In this document: positions 48,351 to 55,912 of the stretch, one piece after another | How positions within the stretch are numbered: position 1 is the first letter of the stretch | How the letters are laid out: each line of letters begins with the position of its first letter | Assembly: GCF_003063645.1 (NCBI RefSeq) | Contig: NZ_NESJ01000010.1 | Span: 62,001 to 126,000 of the forward strand | Direction of reading: 5' to 3' | DNA from: Limnohabitans sp. 2KL-51 | Lineage (GTDB): Bacteria > Pseudomonadota > Gammaproteobacteria > Burkholderiales > Burkholderiaceae_C | Length of the DNA stretch: 64,000 nucleotides | The notes under the pieces: generated by a model | Told to the model about the DNA's origin: nothing | Database searches by the model: none | The model's input: the letters and a program-made list of their open reading frames with translations, nothing else | Program-made: the position numbers and the translations under genes

Positions 48351-48470
48351 CTAAAAGCAGGACCACAGTTGTTCGGACAGCATGATGACCACGTCGGACT
48401 GGCCATACAGCCAGAATGTCAGGCCCAGGGCTGCAGCCCCCAGCAACAGCGAGGTTTGCCGGGTGCTCAT
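48351..48470 (-). CDS. Small membrane protein (39 aa) coupled to the MFS transporter
   Basis: MSTRQTSLLLGAAALG is followed by a hydrophobic run LTFWLYGQ and a C-terminus ending EQLWSCF. One membrane helix is likely. Its ATG overlaps the transporter stop by 4 bases (ATGA), and the methyltransferase starts 30 bases downstream, so it sits inside a transcription unit as a real gene would. It is easily missed because of its size. I believe similar small ORFs occur at this position in related genera, but that is from memory and unverified. Confidence 0.6.
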   Translation of the reverse strand: MSTRQTSLLLGAAALGLTFWLYGQSDVVIMLSEQLWSCF

Positions 48471-49678
48471 GTGGTTTGAGGGGGGGTGCGGGTGATCGGG
48501 CTTTCGCGTACCGGGAGATTGGCCAAGGCTGCAAAAATGCCCAAGGCAATGGCCAAGTACCAAACGACATCGTAACTGCCGGTTTTGTCGTACAAATACC
48601 CGCCCAGCCACACGCCCATGAATGAGCCAATTTGGTGGCCGAAAAAGATGAAGCCGCTGAGCATGGACAAATGCGCGACGCCAAAGATTTGCGCCACTGC
48701 CGCGTTGGTGGGCGGCACAGTAGACAGCCACAACAAGCCTATGACGGCCGAGAAAATGTAAACACTGGTAGGCGTGAGCGGCGCCAGCAAAAACAAAGTG
48801 ATGGCCGCTGAGCGGCCAATGTAGATAGAAGCCAGGATATTTTTCTTGGCAATTTTTGGGCCCATAGTGCCAGCGATGTAGGTACCAAACACGTTGAACA
48901 GGCCGATCAGGGCCAGCGCATAACTGGCCACCTGCGGCGCCAGGCCGTGGTCTTTGAGGTAGCTGGGCATGTGCACGCCAATGAATACCACCTGAAATCC
49001 GCACACGAAATAGCCCGCCATCAGCAGCTGAAAACTGGGGTACTTGAAGGCTTCCTTCAAAGCCTGGCCAATGGTTTGGTCTCGCTTGATTTGGCCGGGC
49101 CCGTTCAGGCCTGGTTCGCGCAGACCCCAAGCCAGCGGGATGATCAGCATCGCTGCCGCAGCCAAAATAACCAAAGCGGTTTGCCAGCCCATTTGGCTGA
49201 TCAACAAGCCCTCGACAGGCACCATCAAAAACTGACCAAAACTGCCGGCTGCTGCCGCCACGCCCATGGCCCAAGAGCGGCGCTCTGCGGGGACGTTGCG
49301 ACCAATCACGCCGTAAATGACCGCGTAGGTGGTGCCCGCTTGGGCGGTACCAATGATCACCCCGGTGAACAGGGCAAACACCCAGGGGTCGGTTGCCCAG
49401 GCCATGCCCAGCAGGCCCACACCGTAGACCATGGCACCCAAGGCAATCACGCGAAACGCACCGAACTTGTCGGCTACCATGCCCGCAAAAATGCCCATGA
49501 AACCCCAAGACAGGTTCTGGATGGCCATGGCAAAGGCGAATTCTTCACGTCCCCAGCCTTGGGCCTGGGTGATGGGCTGCAGCCACAGGCCAAAGCCGTG
49601 GCGAATGCCCATGGACAGAGTGACGATGGCCGCGCCACACAGGAGTACCTGGGTCAGAGACAGGGGTTTGTTTTGCAT
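48467..49678 (-). CDS. Major facilitator superfamily transporter
   Basis: 403 aa with about twelve hydrophobic helices. The loop 2-3 motif GMVADKFGAFRV is the classic MFS signature, with GRNVPAERRSWAMGVAAAAGSFGQ in the first half and SGFIFFGHQIGSFMGVWLGGYLYDKTGSYD in the second. The pattern resembles the oxalate/formate and monocarboxylate-like branch, which does not fix the substrate. It is first of three genes on the minus strand. Confidence 0.9.
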   Translation of the reverse strand: MQNKPLSLTQVLLCGAAIVTLSMGIRHGFGLWLQPITQAQGWGREEFAFAMAIQNLSWGFMGIFAGMVADKFGAFRVIALGAMVYGVGLLGMAWATDPWVFALFTGVIIGTAQAGTTYAVIYGVIGRNVPAERRSWAMGVAAAAGSFGQFLMVPVEGLLISQMGWQTALVILAAAAMLIIPLAWGLREPGLNGPGQIKRDQTIGQALKEAFKYPSFQLLMAGYFVCGFQVVFIGVHMPSYLKDHGLAPQVASYALALIGLFNVFGTYIAGTMGPKIAKKNILASIYIGRSAAITLFLLAPLTPTSVYIFSAVIGLLWLSTVPPTNAAVAQIFGVAHLSMLSGFIFFGHQIGSFMGVWLGGYLYDKTGSYDVVWYLAIALGIFAALANLPVRESPITRTPPQTT

Positions 49679-49801
49679 CTTCCGACTTTAACCAATAGTT
49701 TGGACAACAGCCGTCTCGCAAATGCCTCGCTCATTTATTGCGTCTTAACCACTGTCTATGCATCCAGTAGACCTTCGTAAATCACACTACAATCCGCCTC
49801 C

Positions 49802-51784
49802 ATGGTCAACCAATCAACTGTCAAAACCTCCACCGAGTACTCCGAAGGCTCAATTCGTGTCCTCAAAGGACTAGAGCCTGTCAAGCAACGCCCGGGCATG
49901 TACACCCGCACCGACAACCCCCTGCACATCATTCAAGAAGTGCTGGACAACGCCGCCGACGAGGCGCTGGCGGGTCACGGCAAAAAGATCAAAGTCGTCC
50001 TGCACTTGGATGGATCGGTCAGCATCGAAGACGATGGCCGGGGCATTCCATTTGGCATGCACCCTGAAGAGAAAGCGCCCGTGATCGAGCTGGTGTTCAC
50101 CCGTTTGCACGCGGGTGGCAAGTTCGACAAAGGCAAGGGCGGTGCCTACAGCTTCTCGGGCGGTTTGCACGGTGTGGGGGTGAGCGTCACCAACGCGCTG
50201 TCCAAGCGCCTGGAGGCCACCAGCTACCGTGAAGGCCAAGTGGCCAGCCTGGTGTTTTCTGGCGGTGATGTGATCGAACAGCTGGTGACCCGCAAGTCAG
50301 GCGAAGGCGACCGAAAGCAAGGAACCACCGTGCGCGCCTGGCCCGACGCCAAATATTTCGAGTCCAGCGCCCTGCCCATGAATGAGCTGACGCACCTGCT
50401 GCGCAGCAAGGCGGTGTTGATGCCGGGCGTGACGGTGACCTTGGTCAATGAAAAAACCAAAGAAACCCAGCAGTGGCAATACAAAGCAGGTTTGCGCGAC
50501 TACCTGACGCAAACCCTGAACGGCGACCCGGTCATCCCGCTTTTTGAGGGCGAAGGCTTTGCCGATCCAAACCACGACAGCTTTGCCGAAGGCGAGGGCG
50601 CTTCATGGGCGGTGGCTTTCACCGAAGACGGCGCGCCGGTGCGAGAAAGCTACGTGAATTTGATCCCCACCAGTGCTGGCGGCACGCATGAAAGCGGTTT
50701 GCGCGACGGCTTGTTTACCGCCGTCAAAAGCTTCATCGAGCTGCATGGCTTGCTGCCCAAAGGCGTCAAGCTCATGCCCGAAGACGTGTTTGCGCGTGCC
50801 AGCTATGTGCTGAGCGCCAAGGTGCTTGACCCGCAATTCCAGGGCCAGATCAAGGAACGCCTTAACTCGCGTGACGCGGTGCGCTTGGTGTCCAGCTTTG
50901 TGCGCCCCGCGCTCGAACTTTGGCTAAACGAGCATGTGGACTTCGGTAAAAAGCTGGCCGAGTTGGCCATCAAGGCCGCGCAAACCCGCCAGAAAGCAGG
51001 ACAGAAGGTCGAAAAGCGCAAGAGCTCGGGCGTGGCGGTGCTGCCCGGCAAGCTGACCGATTGCGAGAGCAAAGACATCTTGCACAACGAGGTGTTTTTG
51101 GTGGAGGGCGACTCGGCTGGCGGCAGCGCCAAGATGGGCCGTAACAAAGAGAGCCAAGCCATCTTGCCCCTGCGCGGCAAGGTGCTCAACACCTGGGAAG
51201 TGGACCGCGACCGCTTGTTTGCCAACAACGAAATCCACGACATTTCGGTGGCCATTGGCGTAGACCCGCACGGGCCGAACGACAACCCCGACATGAGCAA
51301 CCTGCGCTACGGCAAGGTGTGCATCTTGTCGGATGCGGACGTGGACGGCTCGCACATTCAGGTCTTGCTGCTGACCTTGTTCTTCCGCCATTTCCCCAAG
51401 CTCATCGAAACAGGCCATTTGTATGTGGCCAGGCCCCCGCTGTTCCGCGTCGATGCGCCCGCACGCGGCAAAAAACCTGCCTCCAAAGCCTACGCGCTGG
51501 ACGAAGGCGAACTCACCGCCATCATCGACAAGCTGCGCAAAGACGGCGTCAAAGAAGGCGGCTGGAGCATCAGCCGCTTCAAGGGTTTGGGCGAGATGAG
51601 CGCCGAGCAGCTGTGGGACACCACCCTCAACCCCGACACGCGCCGCTTGCTGCCCATGGAGTTGGGCCCGCTGGACAACGCGGGCACTGAAAACCTGATG
51701 ATGCAACTGATGGGCAAAGGCGAAGCCGCCGCCCGACGCGAGCTGATGGAACTGCACGGCGACAGCATCGAAATCGACGTGTGA
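49802..51784 (+). CDS. parE: DNA topoisomerase IV subunit B
   Basis: 660 aa. GHKL ATPase motifs (EVLDNAADEA, IEDDGRGIPFGMH, GLHGVGVSVTNALS) lead to the transducer and the TOPRIM domain (VEGDSAGGSAKMGR, LSDADVDGSHI). Pairing with the adjacent parC identifies it as ParE rather than GyrB; it also lacks the long GyrB insertion. No ribosome site precedes the ATG, and TACAAT lies at 49788-49793, so a nearly leaderless mRNA is possible. Confidence 0.95.
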   Translation: MVNQSTVKTSTEYSEGSIRVLKGLEPVKQRPGMYTRTDNPLHIIQEVLDNAADEALAGHGKKIKVVLHLDGSVSIEDDGRGIPFGMHPEEKAPVIELVFTRLHAGGKFDKGKGGAYSFSGGLHGVGVSVTNALSKRLEATSYREGQVASLVFSGGDVIEQLVTRKSGEGDRKQGTTVRAWPDAKYFESSALPMNELTHLLRSKAVLMPGVTVTLVNEKTKETQQWQYKAGLRDYLTQTLNGDPVIPLFEGEGFADPNHDSFAEGEGASWAVAFTEDGAPVRESYVNLIPTSAGGTHESGLRDGLFTAVKSFIELHGLLPKGVKLMPEDVFARASYVLSAKVLDPQFQGQIKERLNSRDAVRLVSSFVRPALELWLNEHVDFGKKLAELAIKAAQTRQKAGQKVEKRKSSGVAVLPGKLTDCESKDILHNEVFLVEGDSAGGSAKMGRNKESQAILPLRGKVLNTWEVDRDRLFANNEIHDISVAIGVDPHGPNDNPDMSNLRYGKVCILSDADVDGSHIQVLLLTLFFRHFPKLIETGHLYVARPPLFRVDAPARGKKPASKAYALDEGELTAIIDKLRKDGVKEGGWSISRFKGLGEMSAEQLWDTTLNPDTRRLLPMELGPLDNAGTENLMMQLMGKGEAAARRELMELHGDSIEIDV

Positions 51785-51793
51785 TGAATCCCC

Positions 51794-51824
51794 TGTAGGA
51801 GCCCACCCTGTGGGCGATCGGCCG
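51794..51824. repeat. REP-like palindromic element between parE and parC
   Basis: TGTAGGAGCCCACCCTGTGG continues to GGCGATCGG; GCCCAC-cct-GTGGGC (51801-51815) is a perfect hairpin. The TGTAGGAGC...GGCGA frame is that of common proteobacterial REP sequences. Confidence 0.7.
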
Positions 51825-51871
51825 AACAAGGCTCATCGCCAGCAAACGCGCTGCCACATTGAAAGACATTG

Positions 51872-54235
51872 ATGACCACTGACCTGTTGACCCCCGAAAC
51901 CGCAGCCGCGCCCGAAGGCGACCACTTGGGCGCCTACGCCCAGCGAGCCTACTTGGAATACGCGCTCTCCGTCGTCAAAGGCCGCGCCTTGCCCGATGTG
52001 TGCGACGGCCAGAAACCCGTCCAGCGGCGTATTTTGTATTCGATGGACCGGATGGGTTTGTCGTACAGCGGCCCCAACAACAACACCGCCGCCAAGCCCG
52101 TCAAAAGCGCCCGTGTGGTGGGCGATGTGCTGGGCCGTTACCACCCGCACGGCGACACGGCGGCGTATGACGCGCTGGTGCGCATGGCGCAAGACTTTTC
52201 GCAACGCTACCCGCTCATAGACGGCCAGGGCAACTTTGGCAGTCGAGACGGCGATGGCGCAGCCGCCATGCGTTACACCGAAGCGCGGCTGTCGCGCATC
52301 ACCAGCTTGCTGCTCGACGAGATCGACATGGGCACGGTGGACTTCATCCCCAACTACGACGGCTCCACCGAAGAGCCGCGCCAGTTGCCCGCCCGTTTGC
52401 CCTTCAGCTTGCTCAATGGCGCGAGCGGCATCGCCGTGGGCCTGGCCACCGAAATCCCCAGCCACAACCTGCGCGAAGTGGCCGATGCTTGTGTCGCCCT
52501 GATCAAAAACGACAAGCTGAGCGACAGCGAGTTGATGGCCATCATCCCCGGCCCCGACTATCCCGGTGGCGGCCAGATCATCAGCCCGGCCAGCGACATT
52601 GCCGATGCCTACCGCACAGGGCGCGGTAGCCTCAAAGTACGTGCCCGTTGGAAGATCGAAGACCTCGCCCGTGGCCAGTGGCAGCTGGTGGTGACCGAGT
52701 TGCCGCAAGGCGTGAGCTCGCAGCGTGTGCTCGAAGAGATTGAAGAACTCACCAACCCCAAAGTCAAAGCCGGTAAAAAAGCGCTCAGCGCTGACCAAGT
52801 GTTGCTCAAAGCCAGCATTCTCGCCGTGCTCGATGTGGTGCGCGACGAATCCAGCAAAGACGCCGCTGTGCGCCTGGTGTTCGAGCCCAAAACCAGCCGC
52901 ATTGAACAGAGCGAACTCATCACCGCCTTGCTGGCGCACACCAGCTTGGAAACCTCGGCCCCTATCAACATGACCTCGGTGGGCATCGACGGCAAGCCGA
53001 TTCAAAAGTCCTTACGCCAGATGTTGGTCGAGTGGATCAGTTTCCGCCAGATCACCATCACCCGCCGCAGCCAGCACCGCCTGAACAAAGTGCTGGACCG
53101 CATCCACATTCTGGAAGGCCGTCAGCTGGTGTTGCTCAACATCGACGAGGTGATCCGCATCATCCGCCAGAGCGACGAGCCCAAGCCCGCGCTGATCGAA
53201 GCCTTCAAACTCAGCGACCGCCAGGCCGAAGACATCCTTGAGATTCGCCTGCGCCAACTGGCCCGGCTGGAAGCGATCAAGATCGAGCAAGAGCTGAGCG
53301 AGCTGCGGGGCGAGCAGGGCAAGCTCGAAGAAATTTTGGGCAGCCCCGCTGCGCTGCGCCGCCTGATGATCAAAGAGATAGAACAGGATGCCAAAACCTT
53401 TGCCGATCCGCGCCGTACGTTGATCCAGGAAGAGAAAAAAGCCGTGGCCGAAGTCAAGGTGGTGGACGAGCCTGTGACGGTGGTCGTGTCAGAAAAAGGC
53501 TGGGTGCGCGCCCGCACGGGCCATGGCCACGACGCCACCAGCTTCGCCTTCAAGGCGGGCGACGGCCTGTATGGCACTTTCGAATGCCGCACGGTGGACA
53601 CGCTGCTGATCTTCGGCAGCAACGGCCGCATCTACAGCGTACCTGTGGCCACCTTGCCCGGCGCTCGCGGTGACGGCCAACCGGTGACCACGCTCATCGA
53701 GCTGGAACCCACCACGCAAATCGCCCACTACTTTGCAGGCCCCGCCCACGCTACGCTGCTGCTGAGCGGCTCAGGCGGCTACGGCTTCAAGGCCTCGGTC
53801 GAGAACATGATTTCGCGCAACAAGGCGGGCAAAGCCTTCATCAGCCTGGGCGAGGGCGAAACCGTCTGCGCCCCGAGCCATGTGAGCGGCTCCAGCGCCA
53901 CTGTGTCTGCCGACAAGCAGCCCATGCCCGCTGCCACCAGTGTCTGCTGCGCCAGCACGGGCGGTCGTGTGCTGACCTTTGAGATCAGCGAACTCAAGAC
54001 CATGGAAAAAGGCGGCCGGGGCCTGATGCTGATTGACCTCGAAGCCAAAGACAGCCTAGCCGGAGCTGCGGCCTATACCCGCAGCATCAAGATCGAAGGT
54101 ATTGGCCGGGGCGGCAAAGAGCGCGAAGAAACGCTGGAGATTCGCAGCCTGAATAACGCCAAAACCGCCCGCGCCAAGAAGGGCAAAGTGGCGGACTTGG
54201 GCTTCAAGCCGAATCGGGTGACGCGGGTGGAGTAA
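51872..54235 (+). CDS. parC: DNA topoisomerase IV subunit A
   Basis: 787 aa from ATG 51872. The winged-helix/tower core has [17 protein letters not shown], the quinolone region [15 protein letters not shown] and the catalytic tyrosine [10 protein letters not shown] (Tyr135). The C-terminal beta-pinwheel is present but lacks the GyrA box, which with the parE neighbour makes it ParC. It decatenates daughter chromosomes. It follows parE after an 87-base gap with a REP-like element. Confidence 0.95.
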   Translation: MTTDLLTPETAAAPEGDHLGAYAQRAYLEYALSVVKGRALPDVCDGQKPVQRRILYSMDRMGLSYSGPNNNTAAKPVKSARVVGDVLGRYHPHGDTAAYDALVRMAQDFSQRYPLIDGQGNFGSRDGDGAAAMRYTEARLSRITSLLLDEIDMGTVDFIPNYDGSTEEPRQLPARLPFSLLNGASGIAVGLATEIPSHNLREVADACVALIKNDKLSDSELMAIIPGPDYPGGGQIISPASDIADAYRTGRGSLKVRARWKIEDLARGQWQLVVTELPQGVSSQRVLEEIEELTNPKVKAGKKALSADQVLLKASILAVLDVVRDESSKDAAVRLVFEPKTSRIEQSELITALLAHTSLETSAPINMTSVGIDGKPIQKSLRQMLVEWISFRQITITRRSQHRLNKVLDRIHILEGRQLVLLNIDEVIRIIRQSDEPKPALIEAFKLSDRQAEDILEIRLRQLARLEAIKIEQELSELRGEQGKLEEILGSPAALRRLMIKEIEQDAKTFADPRRTLIQEEKKAVAEVKVVDEPVTVVVSEKGWVRARTGHGHDATSFAFKAGDGLYGTFECRTVDTLLIFGSNGRIYSVPVATLPGARGDGQPVTTLIELEPTTQIAHYFAGPAHATLLLSGSGGYGFKASVENMISRNKAGKAFISLGEGETVCAPSHVSGSSATVSADKQPMPAATSVCCASTGGRVLTFEISELKTMEKGGRGLMLIDLEAKDSLAGAAAYTRSIKIEGIGRGGKEREETLEIRSLNNAKTARAKKGKVADLGFKPNRVTRVE

Positions 54236-54300
54236 TCGGGGCGCAGTGATGCTTTTTTGAGCACACACCGCCAGCCCATGCTGGTCGGGCCTTTGGCAGC

Positions 54301-54347
54301 TTGTCCCTGCACTTGTCCACAGCTTTGGACACGTGCTGTGGGGACAA
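54301..54347. repeat. Long imperfect inverted repeat between parC and the DUF1993 gene
   Basis: Nested arms TTGTCCC/GGGACAA, GCAC/GTGC and TGTCCA/TGGACA form one long stem-loop in the convergent gap. There is no T-run, so it could be a Rho-independent-like block, a REP element or simply structured DNA. Confidence 0.6.
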
Positions 54348-54368
54348 ATCGGGCTTGAAGCCAGCAGC

Positions 54369-54884
54369 TTAGCTCTGGGCACCCAGTAGGTAATCGATCT
54401 TGCCCACTTCGACGCCGTTGTGGCGCAGGATGGTGTAAGCCGTGGTGATGTGGAAGTACATATTGGGCAGCATCCAGCCCGTCAGGTAGTCCTGACCTTT
54501 GAGGGTACGGGTTTTGCCGGGGCCGGCAGGGAAAGTGATTTCTTTGTCTTCGGTGCCGTCCAGCGCAGCGGCAGGGACGGTAGCGATGAAGGCTACGGTT
54601 TTCTGGATGCGTTCTTTCAACTGGGCCAGCGTGGTTTCGGTGTCGTCAAACTTGGGCGCGTCGACTCCGCTCAAACGGGCCACGCCGTTTTTCACCGCGT
54701 CGCAGGCGATCAGCACTTGGCGGGTGAAAGGGAGCATGTCTGGCGCCAACCGGTAGGTGGTCAGCGCCGTGGGGTCGATCTTTTTGGCTTCAACGAACTG
54801 CTCGGCCTTGGCCAGAATATGGCTCAGGTTGGTGAGCATGCGGGTGCAAACGGGCAGGGTGGCGCTGGACATGGAAATGGTCAT
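54369..54884 (-). CDS. DUF1993 family protein
   Basis: 171 aa from ATG 54884, preceded by AGGAGA. The helical protein opens SSATLPVCTRMLTNLSHILAKAE and has MLPFTRQVLIACDAVKNGVARL and a C-terminal NMYFHITTAYTILRHNGVE, the DUF1993 hallmarks, a fold related to DinB-like four-helix bundles. No activity is known. It converges with parC. Confidence 0.88.
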   Translation of the reverse strand: MTISMSSATLPVCTRMLTNLSHILAKAEQFVEAKKIDPTALTTYRLAPDMLPFTRQVLIACDAVKNGVARLSGVDAPKFDDTETTLAQLKERIQKTVAFIATVPAAALDGTEDKEITFPAGPGKTRTLKGQDYLTGWMLPNMYFHITTAYTILRHNGVEVGKIDYLLGAQS

Positions 54885-54943
54885 GAAATTCTCCTGGTTT
54901 AAATGGGTGTTTTGATGCATTAGCACGAGATCAGGTTTGTGCC

Positions 54944-55207
54944 TTACTGGCGCTTGCTGAACTTTTGCCAATACTGGAATTCATCCTCACGGACTTCGTA
55001 TTCCAGGTCTTCTACACGCATGAGCATGCGTTCTTTGACGTCACTCACGGCGCGGTTGTAAATGCTGGGGCCGATTTCTTCCAGCACAAAGCCGAGCAAA
55101 GCGCCGGCGGTGATGTTGCCGATTTTTTGCTCAAAATTGTCCATGAAATAGCGCTCGATGCTGGCAATGGCCTGGGCGCGGTCATCTTTGCTCAGTTCGA
55201 TGGCCAT
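54944..55207 (-). CDS. DUF2164 family protein
   Basis: 87 aa from ATG 55207, with AAGGA upstream. The compact, charged sequence (SKDDRAQAIASIERYFMDNFEQKIGNITAGALLGFVLEEIGPSIYNRAV) matches DUF2164. Function unknown. It lies 8 bases behind the RidA gene and is likely co-transcribed with it. Confidence 0.85.
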   Translation of the reverse strand: MAIELSKDDRAQAIASIERYFMDNFEQKIGNITAGALLGFVLEEIGPSIYNRAVSDVKERMLMRVEDLEYEVREDEFQYWQKFSKRQ

Positions 55208-55215
55208 GGTCCTTG

Positions 55216-55674
55216 TCACCCGATTTCGGCGATCAGTTCGATCTCAACGCAAGCGCCCATGGGGATTTGGGCCACCCCAAATGCGCTGCGGGCATGGGCA
55301 CCCACTTGGGGTCCGAAAACCTGCCCCAGCAATTCGCTGCAGCCGTTGGTGACCAGGTGCTGTTCGGTGAAGTCGCCTGTGGAGTTGACCAGGCTCATCA
55401 CTTTGACAATGCGCTTGATCCGGTTGAGATCGCCCAAGGCCGCGTGCAAAGTGCCCATCAGATCAATGGCCACGGCACGTGCAGCTTGCTGGCCTTCGGG
55501 GGTGTCGATGTTCTTGCCCAGTTGCCCCACCCACGCTTTGCCGTCTTTTTTGGCGACGTGGCCCGACAAAAAGACCAGATTGCCGGTTTGCACAAAAGGG
55601 ACATAAGCTGCAGCAGGTACGGCCACGGGGGGCAGCTCGATGTTCAGGGACTTCAGGGTGTCATAGACGTTCAT
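55216..55674 (-). CDS. RidA/YjgF family protein
   Basis: 152 aa from ATG 55674 (MNVYDTLKSLNIELPPV). The endoribonuclease L-PSP/RidA fold has FVQTGNLVFLSGHVAKKDG, QQAARAVAIDLMGTLHAALGDLNRIKRIVKV and the C-terminal MGACVEIELIAEI. It is the longer subclass (COG0251 group with about 150 residues). Whether it keeps imine deaminase activity cannot be told without alignment, since the usual Arg lies in a variable part (VGAHARSAFGV). Confidence 0.88.
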   Translation of the reverse strand: MNVYDTLKSLNIELPPVAVPAAAYVPFVQTGNLVFLSGHVAKKDGKAWVGQLGKNIDTPEGQQAARAVAIDLMGTLHAALGDLNRIKRIVKVMSLVNSTGDFTEQHLVTNGCSELLGQVFGPQVGAHARSAFGVAQIPMGACVEIELIAEIG

Positions 55675-55760
55675 GTCGTGGGCTCTTGGTGTGGGTGGAT
55701 CGGCGCTGACCATAGGCCAGTGCTGGGATTGTCGCCGAAACGCATTCAAGCTTTGATCAT

Positions 55761-55788
55761 TTGAAAGAGCATGAGACCCGTCTAAAAT
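55761..55788 (+). promoter_or_regulatory. Probable sigma-70 promoter of comEC
   Basis: TTGAAA (55761-55766), a 16-base spacer and TAAAAT (55783-55788). The predicted start is near 55795. The ATG at 55787 overlaps the -10 box, so the reading frame from that codon cannot be the translated start on this transcript. The rest of 55675-55912 holds no other gene. Confidence 0.6.
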
Positions 55789-55912
55789 GTATAAAAAAGT
55801 ACGCTTTGCATCAATGCTGAGCGATTCCCACCACCAGCCCATCCAGGGAGGCTGTCGTGAATCTCAATTCAAGCCTGCACTCCAGCCCAACTTTCATGCC
55901 GCAGGTTTGGCC

